Origin: Bacteroidota bacterium | GTDB taxonomy: Bacteria > Bacteroidota > Bacteroidia > Bacteroidales > VadinHA17 | Assembly (NCBI GenBank): GCA_029547705.1 | Contig: JAKPOU010000035.1 | Span: forward strand, 1-64,000 | Reading direction: 5' to 3' | DNA length: 64,000 nucleotides | Part shown: in pieces, positions 1-9,048 of the stretch | Numbering within the stretch: the stretch's first letter is position 1 | Layout: each line of letters begins with the position of its first letter | The notes under the pieces: model-generated | Told to the model about the DNA's origin: nothing | Seen by the model: the letters and a program-made list of their open reading frames with translations, nothing else | Database searches by the model: none | Position numbers and translations under genes: made by a program

Positions 1-112
1 AAAAGAAGCTGAGCTATCAAGGTGCACCAGACCTGTGTGTAAATCGCATTTACATTCTCCCCGTAGAAATAATGCAACTGAAAGTTCTGCTTCATTTTCT
101 TGAATAGCAGCT
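1..112 (-). pseudogene. IS4-type transposase, 3' exon (continues off the left edge)
   Basis: Read on the minus strand after the intron's 3' end, this stretch gives AG-CTG-CTA-TTC and onward, translating as LLFKKMKQNFQLHYF and then GENVNAIYTQVWCTLIAQ. That is the usual continuation of the transposase after its RW-I-E block. If the intron is removed, the AG joins the last G of the 5' exon to make GAG, the glutamate of the IS4-family signature Y-(2)-R-(3)-E-(6)-K. The tyrosine, arginine and lysine are all present at the right spacing. The gene's end and the left end of the insertion sequence lie outside the window. I list it as a pseudogene because the DNA is interrupted, but RNA splicing could in principle restore the message. 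Confidence 0.75.
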
Positions 113-167
113 GTCGGGTAAAGGACTGGCGCGGTACCAAAAGGCCCGTTTCCAGCCCCTCCCCATC

Positions 168-201
168 AGAACCACTCATGAAGTTTTCCCTCAAGCGGCT
201 C
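168..201 (-). ncRNA. Group II intron domain V (catalytic hairpin)
   Basis: The minus strand reads GAGCCGCTTGAGGG, an AAAAC loop region, then CTTCATGAGTGGTTCT. GAGCC pairs with GGTTC, there is a two-base bulge in the distal half, and the AGC catalytic triad lies in the first stem. The 34-nt length matches the conserved domain V. It sits 55 nt beyond the maturase stop codon, where it is expected. Domain VI follows (GGGCTGG pairing with CCAGTCC) up to the 3' splice site near 113. Confidence 0.85.
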
Positions 202-256
202 ACCCAATGAGATTCTTCGTAAGGTTTATGTGTCCGGCAGGTCATAGCGTCGACTT

Positions 257-1564
257 TCACTTGTAAGCATCTACGTTACCCAAGGGATGGATTTTCCAAT
301 CCCAAAATAAACCGAGTACCCCGTAGAGATATTCGTTACTCCACCTTCGCCACCCTACACTACGCTTTTGTCGCCGTTTTCGCCTTGTAAGCAAAGTCCG
401 CACTTTCATCTCAAGGTAGTCTCTAACCTCGCTAAAAGCCCGGTTAGAGTTACCAACCCGGAAGTAATTGACCCATCCGGCAAGTGAAAGGTTGAGCCTT
501 GAGATAATATCTTTGGCTGAAGTAGCTCCGCCATTGTTGATAATCTCGCGGATTTTGGCCTTTATAGCTTTGCGGGCCTTCTTGTTTGGGGTCAAGAGAA
601 TAAAATGTCCGGTTCTCTGCCTGTTCGTAACTCGGCGGAAATCAAAGCCAAGGAAACTGAAAGATTCTTCTTTGAGGATGTCCACCACCTGTGTTTTCTC
701 TTCGTTAAGAGTAACACCAAGGGGAACAAGCTGTTCTTTGAGTCGTCTGAGCGCCAGCTTATCCCATCCACTTTTGGTGTGGTGTCCGCTTACAGTAATC
801 ACAATATCATCGGCGAACCGGTGATAGTTTACTGCCTCATAGTCTCCCTCGGCTGTCTTCCTGCGTATGCTATCGAAATACCAGTCAAGATCGTTCAGAT
901 AAATATTCGCTGCCAGAGGACTGAATGGGCCTCCCTGAGGAACCCCGATCTTCCCGGCAGTTTTGATTATCTGTTTAACGAGTCTCATAACTTCAGGGTC
1001 CTTAACTCGTCTTGCTATCTTGTCCAAAAGCAAGGAATGCTGAATTGAATCGAAAAAACTTGTCAAATCAACATCAATTACCCTGCTCATTCGCCTTAAC
1101 ACACTACGTCTTACTTCCGCCAAAGCAAGATGCGGCGATCGTTTTGGCCGAAACCCGTAAGAGTTCGGGCAAAAATCAGCCTCAAATATGGCTTCAAGGA
1201 TTAACTTCAAAGATCCCTGTACAACCCGGTCCCGGATGGTAGGAATTTGAAGTATCCTTGTCTTTCCCTTACCCTTCGGTATCTCAACCTTTCGGTACTT
1301 TTGGGGTTGGTAGCAACCCGAGAGAAGATCATCTCGTATGGAAAGGAGAAACTTATCAAGACACTCCGTCTCAATATCGCTGAAGGTCAAGCCGTCGGTG
1401 CCCGGGGCACCTCCGTTTCTCTTTGCAATCCGGTATGCCTCCCTGAGTGTTTCCATCTTTGCCACGTGGACAAAAATACCCCAAAAGCGATGCGTCTTGT
1501 CTGACTTCGCCTTACGGTATATCCGTCGTCGCAGATCCTGCAGATTAATAAGTGCCTTTGTCAT
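257..1564 (-). CDS. ltrA: Group II intron reverse transcriptase/maturase
   Basis: This 435-residue intron-encoded protein should help the intron RNA fold, splice and retrohome. The N-terminal RT blocks include NGGAPGTDG (about residues 50-58). The template-primer region has GVPQGGPFSPLAANIYL. The active site reads FADD in place of the more common YADD, keeping both metal-binding aspartates. The C-terminal maturase domain X contains AGWVNYFR and ends at a W-WKIHPL block. There is no HNH endonuclease domain after domain X, so homing would need a nick supplied in another way, as in other endonuclease-lacking lineages. The ATG overlaps the stop of the upstream chimeric reading frame (ATGA), which may couple translation to that frame. 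The gene appears intact. Confidence 0.93.
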   Translation of the reverse strand: MTKALINLQDLRRRIYRKAKSDKTHRFWGIFVHVAKMETLREAYRIAKRNGGAPGTDGLTFSDIETECLDKFLLSIRDDLLSGCYQPQKYRKVEIPKGKGKTRILQIPTIRDRVVQGSLKLILEAIFEADFCPNSYGFRPKRSPHLALAEVRRSVLRRMSRVIDVDLTSFFDSIQHSLLLDKIARRVKDPEVMRLVKQIIKTAGKIGVPQGGPFSPLAANIYLNDLDWYFDSIRRKTAEGDYEAVNYHRFADDIVITVSGHHTKSGWDKLALRRLKEQLVPLGVTLNEEKTQVVDILKEESFSFLGFDFRRVTNRQRTGHFILLTPNKKARKAIKAKIREIINNGGATSAKDIISRLNLSLAGWVNYFRVGNSNRAFSEVRDYLEMKVRTLLTRRKRRQKRSVGWRRWSNEYLYGVLGLFWDWKIHPLGNVDAYK

Positions 1565-2084
1565 CTCACTCCTGCCTCAAATTGAACATACGGATTACTC
1601 ATCAGTCCGGGCCCTTCCCTCCCGGCACGTTTTGCTGCATGCCGATCATCAGTACTACGACCCGATCCGTCACCCTGATACCTGCAATCCCATTTCCCAC
1701 TCAAGGTTATAGGGACTGCCTTCTCGGCGATATTTCTTCGCCGGGTATCGAGGGCTTCTCCAGTTTCCACATAACCCTTCACTCCATGCCACCGCTGATA
1801 CCCCGCCGGTGAGAACTGCCGCATCAGACTCTTTTCGGACAGCTCTTGTTGCTTTCGCACGTTATCGACCGTCTCAGCCACCGGAATTAAGTGTAACGAG
1901 GCTACTTCTGCGTTCACTGCACGTTGCAGCCTGGAGTGTTGCTTGTTTCCCATATTTGAAACAATGTCGGAGGGCTTCACCGCCTTAGTTTCCTCCGGCG
2001 GTGCCTCCCAAGCTACGGAGCTCGAGTCTCCTGACCCCGGTCGGACTTTCACCGACTGGGTTATGTGTCCTTCGCTGGACACGC

Positions 2085-2988
2085 CGATGCCCCATCTTTT
2101 TTTATACAGGAACGCTATTTCTTCTGCCGTGATCTCAAAATTATTACTCAAAAATTCATAATACCGGTTCTGGTCATCCTGATAACGAACCCTTCTTAAA
2201 CGAAGCTTTTGGATTTGACGCGTATTCTTCTTTCCGGACTCATCTTCGGGATTATATTCCATCTCAATAATCTCATCACCAAGAACCTTTGCCTGCCCCT
2301 TTTTACGGTAATGTGTCCTTAAGACTTTAATAACTGTAAATACTGCACTCTTTTTCATCCGGGTGACAAAATATACATCTCTTTGGGTCCAGAGTGCAAA
2401 CTGATGATAATAGTTATATGCCCGGTCAAAGACAATCATGCTGTGGGAAATTAACTCAAGGCTCTTTAAGAAGTATTGATCATGAACCTTTGCCTGGGTG
2501 ATTTTAATAAACCGGCCAACCGATTGAACTGCATCTACCAGCATGTGAACCTTTAACCCGCCCTTCTTCTTGCCGTCTCCCTTAGGGTTGCGGCCAACAC
2601 CCTTCAATATATCACTGAACAAGCGGATAGTCGTGGAATCGATCAGTAATACCTCTTTAAATGTCAAGCCAAAGGTTCGGCTGTCCGACAAAAAACTCTG
2701 ATAATGCCTGACAAGGGTAAAATACAGATCCTCAAAAAACTCATGGCTCCTGTTTCGCAATCCATCACATGCCGTACTTTTTGCAGGAGCTTGATCCACA
2801 CCCAGGTGATTAAGCTTGCCGCCCATGGCACGCAGGCCTTCGCATATCTCAGTCATCGAATCGCAACGGCTGAGTATCCCGAACAGCATAGTGAAAAGTT
2901 GCGTCCTGGTCTTGAATGATTTGTAGTAATAATCACTCTCATGCTTTCTTATCAGACCATTTATATCCACTTTTTCCACCAAATTCAT
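2085..2988 (-). CDS. IS4-type transposase, 5' exon (interrupted by intron)
   Basis: Residues 1-301 of the tracked 475-residue ORF are genuine transposase. They comprise an N-terminal helical region of the DUF4372 kind (MNLVEKVDINGL...), then a DDE nuclease core. The first aspartate is in LLIDST, the second in MIVFDRAY, and the signature tyrosine and arginine are in YKKRWGI. From residue 302 to the stop at 1561 the ORF is translated intron RNA and is not a real protein segment. The catalytic glutamate codon is split: the G is at 2085 and the AG lies beyond the intron. Without splicing the protein lacks its third catalytic residue and C-terminus. The gene starts about 30 bp from the end of the neighbouring epimerase gene, so the insertion sequence end must be very close. 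Confidence 0.85.
2677..2692. repeat. 16-bp direct repeat, internal copy
   Basis: TCGGCTGTCCGACAAA occurs here inside the transposase gene and again, identically and in the same orientation, at 3003-3018 beside the insertion sequence end. The core TCGG..TCCGA is itself partly palindromic. It may be a transposase-binding site or a chance internal match. Confidence 0.6.
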
Positions 2989-3002
2989 TATCTGTTTGAA
3001 AA

Positions 3003-3018
3003 TCGGCTGTCCGACAAA
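3003..3018. repeat. 16-bp direct repeat at the probable IS end
   Basis: This is the second copy of TCGGCTGTCCGACAAA. It lies between the transposase start (2988) and the stop codon of the epimerase gene (3021-3023), which is where the terminal inverted repeat of the insertion sequence should be. The opposite end is off the window, so the true inverted repeat cannot be confirmed. Confidence 0.5.
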
Positions 3019-3020
3019 TT

Positions 3021-4100
3021 TTATTTCATTGTAAATCTATAAATTGTCTTTGTTTTAACATTTACACCGGGAGTTATTTCAGTTGATGGGAAATTTGGAT
3101 GATTTGGACTATCTGGAAAATGACTTGTTTCAAGACAAAACCAAGACTTATTCTTTGTTACATAAAATTGTATTCCAGGTTGATCGGTTATCACTTCCAT
3201 AATACGACCGCTATTTGGATCATGAATTATTGCATCCACTTCTTCTATATTATCAAGCACAAAATTGTGATCGTAACCAAAACCTAATGTAAGTTGTTCG
3301 CAGTCCTCATTTATTCTTTCTCCGATTGTGTGTGGTGTTGTGAAATCAAATGGAGAATTTATTACTGGGCGAATTTCTCCCGTAGGAATCATTTGAGAAT
3401 CAATGGGAGTAAAAGATGAAGCTCTCAAAAGTAATAAATGATTTAATACATCACTATTTCCGGCACCGCGAAGATTAAAAAATGTATGATTCGTAACATT
3501 GACAATTGTTTTTTTATCAGTTTTATATTTATAGTCAATAATGATCTCATCATTATTTGTCCACGAGTAAGTGACGCTTATTTTTACATTTCCAGGAAAC
3601 CCCTCTTCCATGTTGGGGCTTAAATAGCTGAATTTGACAGATGGCCTTTTACTATTTTTATTGATTTTTGTGTCCCAAATGACGCTATGCCATCCATTTG
3701 GCCCGCCATGTATTGAGTTTTGGCCATTATTTAAGTTCAGTTTGTATTCAATATTGTTAAGAGTGAATTTGCCATTTGCTATCCTGTTTGCATATCTGCC
3801 AATTGTAGCACCTGCAGATTTGCTGCCACTTAAGATTTTCTCAAAGGTTTCAAACCCTAATGCTACATTATCCATATTGCCATATTTGTCAGGAACAACT
3901 ATACCAGTAATTCTTGCACCATAGTTAGTTAATGTCAAAACACTGCCATTACTATTTCTTAAAGTTATAAGCAAAACATTTTTTTCAAGATATTTGCCAA
4001 TGTGTTCTTGTTTTACCTCTATTTTTTCCTCTTGAAAATTACTGCATGAGTAAATAAATAGAAGTATCAAAATCAGTGCGGTTAATAGATTCGTTTTCAT
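3021..4100 (-). CDS. galM: Aldose 1-epimerase (mutarotase), lipoprotein
   Basis: This 359-residue protein of the GalM family interconverts alpha and beta anomers of free sugars. The N-terminus is a lipoprotein signal (hydrophobic stretch ending IYSC), so it is probably anchored outside the cytoplasm and acts on sugars freed by neighbouring enzymes. Family landmarks are HGGPNGWHS, the catalytic histidine region VTNHTFFNL, GFGYDHNFVL, and the catalytic glutamate in CLETSHFPDSPN. Length is normal for the family. It is the last gene of the AT-rich leftward block, with a 276-bp gap before the next gene upstream. Its stop codon directly abuts the IS end, but the C-terminus (IYRFTMK) looks natural, so the insertion probably landed just beyond the gene. 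Confidence 0.9.
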   Translation of the reverse strand: MKTNLLTALILILLFIYSCSNFQEEKIEVKQEHIGKYLEKNVLLITLRNSNGSVLTLTNYGARITGIVVPDKYGNMDNVALGFETFEKILSGSKSAGATIGRYANRIANGKFTLNNIEYKLNLNNGQNSIHGGPNGWHSVIWDTKINKNSKRPSVKFSYLSPNMEEGFPGNVKISVTYSWTNNDEIIIDYKYKTDKKTIVNVTNHTFFNLRGAGNSDVLNHLLLLRASSFTPIDSQMIPTGEIRPVINSPFDFTTPHTIGERINEDCEQLTLGFGYDHNFVLDNIEEVDAIIHDPNSGRIMEVITDQPGIQFYVTKNKSWFCLETSHFPDSPNHPNFPSTEITPGVNVKTKTIYRFTMK

Positions 4101-4291
4101 AATTCAGTAATTCAGACTTTTTTTTTAAGAAAATAAAATATTTGGTAGTTGCAGTCTTCTTGATTATGGGTATTAAGTTGAGACAAAAAATATGCTTCAA
4201 ATTACCATGTTAACATCCAAACAGATTAGGCTTTTTGCCTCAATTCATTCCATCGGGCTAGTTGATAAACCTTTATATTCCTTATAAAAGA

Positions 4292-4315
4292 AACAGTAGC
4301 ATTATAACTACTGTT
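4292..4315 (-). terminator. Hairpin downstream of the beta-helix gene
   Basis: AACAGTAG and CTACTGTT form an 8-bp stem with an 8-nt loop. On the minus strand the stem is followed by TTCTTTTAT. It lies 60-85 bp after the stop of the 537-residue gene and could end that transcript, leaving the epimerase to its own start. The rest of the 4101-4376 gap shows nothing recognisable. The T-tract is interrupted, so this is a moderate call. Confidence 0.45.
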
Positions 4316-4376
4316 CCTAATAAAAAAATTTTTTTGTATTTATTGAAAGGTCAAATAATTGTAGTCTTAAACTGAA

Positions 4377-5990
4377 TTAATTTTTAACTATTTTTTCTGT
4401 GAATTTACCATTGTAACCAGTAATTTGCAAGATATATATACCTTTTGGCAAATCATAACCGGCATCATTGGTCCCGTCCCAAAAGATGGTATACTGACCT
4501 TCTTGAGTATATTTATTTGCTAATACTTTAACCTTTTTCCCAAATGAATTGAAAATACTTATCTCCAATTTCTGAGCTATATCCACATTATATTGAATTG
4601 TAGTCCCATGTTTAAAAGGATTGGGAAAGTTCTTGGAAATAGTTAATCCGACTGGTTTTTCAGCTACACTTTTAACTGTTTCTATACCTTTTTTCTGTAA
4701 CCAGATTGCTTTTTTGTCAGGAAAAGCGTTAAGATCTCCTACTGGCAATCCGTCATCCGCTGCGGTGTAAGAGATTGAAGAAGTTGAATAGCCTACATCC
4801 CATTCATAGGGATAAATTTCCGAAAAATTATTTGGGAAAATCCCCGCTTTAGGATATTTTGCCCACCACACGAGAAATTCATATAAATTGTCAGATGATG
4901 AAGTGTTATGAAAAGTCAATTCTTCACGAAAAAAAGCTTTATCGATATCATTACCTAGAAAATGGATGATTGCACTACTTACAGGTGCAGGATCAGCAAT
5001 AGAATCGCCTGGAGGGGTTTGGTTGAAATAATCTACGAATTTTTGCTCATGGTATATATTATTATTTCTCATTATAATAGTTGCAGAAGGTAATACCACA
5101 GAAAGGCTGTCATGAGTTATGACACAAAAATTTTTAACAGGTTGTGTTTGTTCTGATCTCCATCTAGCAGTTAATCTATTACCATAGATCATTGGATTTG
5201 CAAATATGTTATTGGTAATTATTGCTGTTCTTGTTTTACCAAGTTGTACGCATCCATGATAACCCTGCATGTTGATTATTGAATTATGATCCATTTTGTA
5301 ATAATTTATGACTGGAGCCATATTTCGTAAAAATCTGTCTGTAAGGTTATAGAAAGTACTATTCTCAAATACAATTGTGTCTACATAGTTTGGGGCTCGA
5401 ACATCAAGGGCTCGGCCATTTCCGCCTACAGATATCCAATGACCCAGATTACCGAAAATACAATCAGTAACATATATCTTTGTGCCATCCACCAGGGTCC
5501 GGATTGCAGCACTTAGATCATTAGTTATCCAACAGCCTTTTACAATGAATCTGCCGTTTAATCCACGCATGTTGATTGCTCCACTTACAATACTCCCATT
5601 GGTATGTTTGCCGTCAAATTCTATATTTTCAAGAGTGAGGTTTTTGTACGCATTAATAAATGCAGATGAAGTCCCTGCACTGCTAAGGGTATGCAATATT
5701 AGAGGTTTGGGGCCAGGACCTTCCTCCGCACGGATATGCAAATTAAAATCTGTAGCATTTATTGTTGATGTTGCAAGATAGACTTGTCCTCGCTTTAATT
5801 CATATATGACATCCTTATTAGTAGCTCTGTTTACGGCATCATCCGATATTGCTTTGTATATTTGGTCATAAATTAATTCACCGTCAGGAGGAATAATCCC
5901 TTCTATTTTTACTATACGTTTCTGTGCTTGCAATAATCCACATATTGCAAATAGCATCAGAAATAGTATACTCTTAACTATTGTTTTCAT
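4377..5990 (-). CDS. Secreted beta-helix protein with type IX sorting domain
   Basis: The protein has 537 residues. A Sec signal peptide ends near LLQAQ. The middle (about residues 90-330) consists of repeating short strands such as LTLENIEFDG, FIVKGCWITN and TAIITNNIFAN, typical of a right-handed parallel beta-helix of the DUF5123/DUF4957 or chondroitinase-B kind. The last ~85 residues (starting FPNPF, ending with ...GIYILQITGYNG and KIVKN) form a type IX secretion sorting domain, so the protein should cross the outer membrane and be released or surface-anchored. Being next to a TonB receptor and a heparinase-type lyase suggests a polysaccharide lyase or binding protein for a uronate polymer. 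I cannot identify catalytic residues, so enzymatic activity is inference. Confidence 0.75.
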   Translation of the reverse strand: MKTIVKSILFLMLFAICGLLQAQKRIVKIEGIIPPDGELIYDQIYKAISDDAVNRATNKDVIYELKRGQVYLATSTINATDFNLHIRAEEGPGPKPLILHTLSSAGTSSAFINAYKNLTLENIEFDGKHTNGSIVSGAINMRGLNGRFIVKGCWITNDLSAAIRTLVDGTKIYVTDCIFGNLGHWISVGGNGRALDVRAPNYVDTIVFENSTFYNLTDRFLRNMAPVINYYKMDHNSIINMQGYHGCVQLGKTRTAIITNNIFANPMIYGNRLTARWRSEQTQPVKNFCVITHDSLSVVLPSATIIMRNNNIYHEQKFVDYFNQTPPGDSIADPAPVSSAIIHFLGNDIDKAFFREELTFHNTSSSDNLYEFLVWWAKYPKAGIFPNNFSEIYPYEWDVGYSTSSISYTAADDGLPVGDLNAFPDKKAIWLQKKGIETVKSVAEKPVGLTISKNFPNPFKHGTTIQYNVDIAQKLEISIFNSFGKKVKVLANKYTQEGQYTIFWDGTNDAGYDLPKGIYILQITGYNGKFTEKIVKN

Positions 5991-6033
5991 ATTTTATTAT
6001 TTTGATAAGCCATTAATAACAACATTGTAAAAA

Positions 6034-8994
6034 CTACTGCAAATTTATTTCGACTCCTAGATCAAATGTAAATCCATACATATGTTTGTAGGTAGGATAA
6101 ATCGGTTTGTAGCGAAAGCCTCTTTCAGTGGCATTGGTAATATTATTCAAATTAAGAAGAATATTTATTTTCTGAGCAATTCTTTGTTTTGCTGTGATGT
6201 CAATTCGTAAATAACTATCAGTATAAGTATAATAACCTTTTTTATCTGTGTTAGGATTGATACCTGTAAGATTATTTCCTTGATAAGACACTGAAATGCG
6301 ACTGGAGAAACCTTTGAATTCATAACCCAACCAACCATTGGCTGTCCAGTCAACTTGAGAAGGCATTCTATTTTCAGTTTTGTCATAATAGGATTTATTA
6401 AAATCAACCACGAGCATAGGCCGAACATCCTTATACATTACAAGACCTTCTATTCTTCTCCAGACATAGTAATATGTTCCAGACCACAGTCTCGTGAGAT
6501 TAAAACCTAACACAAAGCGGTTATAAGGACTTGGTAAAAAGTTAAAATGAGTATTATATTCAAATTCTAATCCACGAACCCATGATTCGTCCAGATTGAC
6601 ATAGTCTTCACTAAGATTGAATGCTTGTGCAGGAAGTCCCATTTGAACAGCTCTTTCAGGTGAAAGCGTGCCTGAAACCTGGTAAAACATATCATTTATA
6701 TTTTTAAGATAACCTCCAAAAGTAAGTAAACCAAATTTGTTTGTATAAACTGTAATATTTGCATCATAATTCCAGGAAGATGCATGTTTTAGATCAGGAT
6801 TAGCCATTGCAACCACATTACTGAGAGCATTATACCTAAAACGTGGAATAACCCACATATAGTTGGGGCGAGATATTGTTTTTGTTGCAGATAACCTTAA
6901 GTCTAACCAGCTTATTGGTTTGATTTTTAGGTGCATATTAGGTAGCCAATTGCCGTATTTCTGGCCAGATGTGTCAGGATCTGCATATCCATTTTGGCCG
7001 ACATCTCCATTTATTGTTGAATAGACGCCATGATAAATATTATTTGAATATTCATAACGGAGCCCAGGGACAAGGGTGATTAGATCTCCATAATTGAGCT
7101 TTAGCATCAAATATCCTGAAGTAATGGACTCAAAACTATCATAATTGTTTTCCGCGTAATTGTAATCATATGTGTATTCTGTATTACCCCCAACTCCACC
7201 AGCTTCGCTGTGATAAGTATACCAGTCCCTAATCTGTTTTTCAGGTATTGACGGATATATGTTATATTTTCCGTTTTGTATATCTATATTTTTCTGGTCA
7301 TTGAAATTTGACATTTGTACCCTGTGGGTCGCAGTTGTAGCGAGATTATTGCCACGTGGGTCATTGGCAATAGCAAGGTCAGTTAGAGCTGGTTTAAGAT
7401 AATACTGTTGATCTGCGAAATTATCAAAAAAGCGATCTCGTTTTTCTGATCGATATTTTGCACCAATCTTAATAAACCCGGCCAGATTGTTTCCTATTTT
7501 AATAGATCTCTCTAAATCAATGTTTCCAGTATAATTGGTTTGTTCCACAGAGCCGAATGAATAATATGAGTGGTATAAATAAGATAATGTATCTTTTATC
7601 TTATTAACATTATTAAATGCAAGTTCTTTAAGGAAATAGTCTGGATCTGTTACTGTTTTGCCTACCGCCTCAGCATCCAACCCATATGGTGCTGCTAACT
7701 GGAAATTAATCAACATATTATAAGGATTATTTACTTTGGTATAGACGCGATTTAAGTTCCAGTTGATTTTGGTTTTTCTTAAATTTACGTCTCCTCCCAG
7801 ACTATTGTTCAAAGAGTGTGTTATGTTGTCAATGACATTGCCTGAAGTAGTTAACTGACCTGATCTGTCAATTGTTTTGGATTGAGTGAATATATTGCGC
7901 GGTGATGCATTATACATATTAGTGAAATATATACCTCCAAATTTAAATTGATAATCAAGCAAAAGCAGACCGCCGTAACGTTTTGTTATCTGTTTACGAT
8001 CGGTAAGGACTACAGAATTAACGAAAAATGAATCTGCTACCTCAGCATCAGGGTCAAAAAAATTTATTCCGATAGAGTGGGCTCCACGGTCAGTATTTTC
8101 AAAATTTGCTTGGGCCATTATTCCCAATTTCTTATTGAGAAAACGTGATGAGTAATCCCATGAGCCTTTATAATTGCTCAAGGCATTATGTAAACCATGA
8201 TACCCGCCATAAAGTCTGATCTGATTCTTTGTTATATCAGGAGCTTTTGAAATAACTAGATTAATGGAACCGGCTATTGCATCTGCATCCATATCTGCAG
8301 TTGGTGATTTGAAAACTTCAATACCCGTAAGAAATTCAGGGGAGATATTACTTAAATCTATAGATCTGTCACCTTGAGTTCCAAAATCTGTTGAAGGTTG
8401 TGTAATGCCATTAATAGTTATTGTGCTGAATTTTGGATCCAAGCCACGTAGTATGACTTTAGATCCCTCTCCGCTACTTCTTACTATAGAAATACCAGGT
8501 AAGCGGCCTATTGCTTCAGCAGCATTAACATCCGGCAAACTACGGATAGCATCTTTTGAAACCACATTTAGCATTGCATCGGAAGATAATTGTTGATTTA
8601 TTGCGGCATTCTGTCCCATTCTTTGACTGGAAATTACTACCTCGCCTACTGATAATAATGGTTGGTCAAGTTCAATATCAATAATTTTCCTCTCTCCGGA
8701 ATTTAAATTAACATAAACTTCCTGAGTATTATACCCTACATATGAAATTCTTAGTGTATATTCCCCAGGTCTGACATTAGTTAATCTAAATTTACCATAT
8801 TGATCAGTTATGTCACCAAATACTGTTCCTTTAATTGCAACATTGGCAAAGGGTAATGGTTCTTTAGAACTCATATCAGTGATAGTCCCTGATATTTCAC
8901 CAGATTGCAGGACTTGACCGTATATCGAAAACGGTCTAAAACAAACCATACTAATTATTAGCATGAAGAATAATAACTTTTGTTGAGTTTTCAT
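6034..8994 (-). CDS. TonB-dependent outer membrane receptor
   Basis: The protein has 986 residues: a signal peptide (to about IYGQ), a carboxypeptidase-regulatory-like domain (about residues 32-115, GEISGTITDMSSKEPLPFANV), a plug domain (AEAIGRLPGISI, ILRGLDPKFSTITING) and a long beta-barrel ending in aromatic/hydrophobic residues (FTFDLGVEINLQ). It imports substrate across the outer membrane using TonB energy. It is not a SusC/RagA protein: the TonB-linked family signatures differ and no SusD partner is adjacent. The barrel and plug resemble the single-component receptors used for oligosaccharides. It lies between the beta-helix protein and the heparinase-type lyase and is likely cotranscribed with them; the gap to each is under 60 bp. 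Confidence 0.9.
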   Translation of the reverse strand: MKTQQKLLFFMLIISMVCFRPFSIYGQVLQSGEISGTITDMSSKEPLPFANVAIKGTVFGDITDQYGKFRLTNVRPGEYTLRISYVGYNTQEVYVNLNSGERKIIDIELDQPLLSVGEVVISSQRMGQNAAINQQLSSDAMLNVVSKDAIRSLPDVNAAEAIGRLPGISIVRSSGEGSKVILRGLDPKFSTITINGITQPSTDFGTQGDRSIDLSNISPEFLTGIEVFKSPTADMDADAIAGSINLVISKAPDITKNQIRLYGGYHGLHNALSNYKGSWDYSSRFLNKKLGIMAQANFENTDRGAHSIGINFFDPDAEVADSFFVNSVVLTDRKQITKRYGGLLLLDYQFKFGGIYFTNMYNASPRNIFTQSKTIDRSGQLTTSGNVIDNITHSLNNSLGGDVNLRKTKINWNLNRVYTKVNNPYNMLINFQLAAPYGLDAEAVGKTVTDPDYFLKELAFNNVNKIKDTLSYLYHSYYSFGSVEQTNYTGNIDLERSIKIGNNLAGFIKIGAKYRSEKRDRFFDNFADQQYYLKPALTDLAIANDPRGNNLATTATHRVQMSNFNDQKNIDIQNGKYNIYPSIPEKQIRDWYTYHSEAGGVGGNTEYTYDYNYAENNYDSFESITSGYLMLKLNYGDLITLVPGLRYEYSNNIYHGVYSTINGDVGQNGYADPDTSGQKYGNWLPNMHLKIKPISWLDLRLSATKTISRPNYMWVIPRFRYNALSNVVAMANPDLKHASSWNYDANITVYTNKFGLLTFGGYLKNINDMFYQVSGTLSPERAVQMGLPAQAFNLSEDYVNLDESWVRGLEFEYNTHFNFLPSPYNRFVLGFNLTRLWSGTYYYVWRRIEGLVMYKDVRPMLVVDFNKSYYDKTENRMPSQVDWTANGWLGYEFKGFSSRISVSYQGNNLTGINPNTDKKGYYTYTDSYLRIDITAKQRIAQKINILLNLNNITNATERGFRYKPIYPTYKHMYGFTFDLGVEINLQ

Positions 8995-9048
8995 TATAAT
9001 ATCATTTATACAAATTTCATTTAATTTGTTTGGTAGATTAATAACACT

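Larger units (their letters stand above)
113..2084 (-). mobile_element. Group II intron with maturase, inserted in a transposase gene
   Basis: The minus strand begins GCGTGTCCAGCGAAGGACAC, with a canonical-looking GTGTC two bases in, and runs through a structured ~520-nt 5' region of domain I-IV type. The reverse transcriptase ORF lies in the domain IV position. It is followed by a recognisable 34-nt domain V and a domain VI hairpin, ending ...TTTACCCGAC. A candidate branch-point adenosine lies about seven bases from the 3' end. The boundaries were chosen because joining ATCG to AGCTG restores the transposase frame and its catalytic glutamate. If the intron really starts at GTGTC (2082), the 5' edge moves by two bases. 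The overall length of about 1.97 kb is typical. Group II introns are self-splicing retroelements that home by target-primed reverse transcription. Confidence 0.88.

Noticed and set aside
1561-2084. C-terminal 174 residues of the 475-residue ORF as a real protein domain
   Set aside because: They are a translation of the intron's structured 5' RNA; the genuine transposase continues at 1-112.
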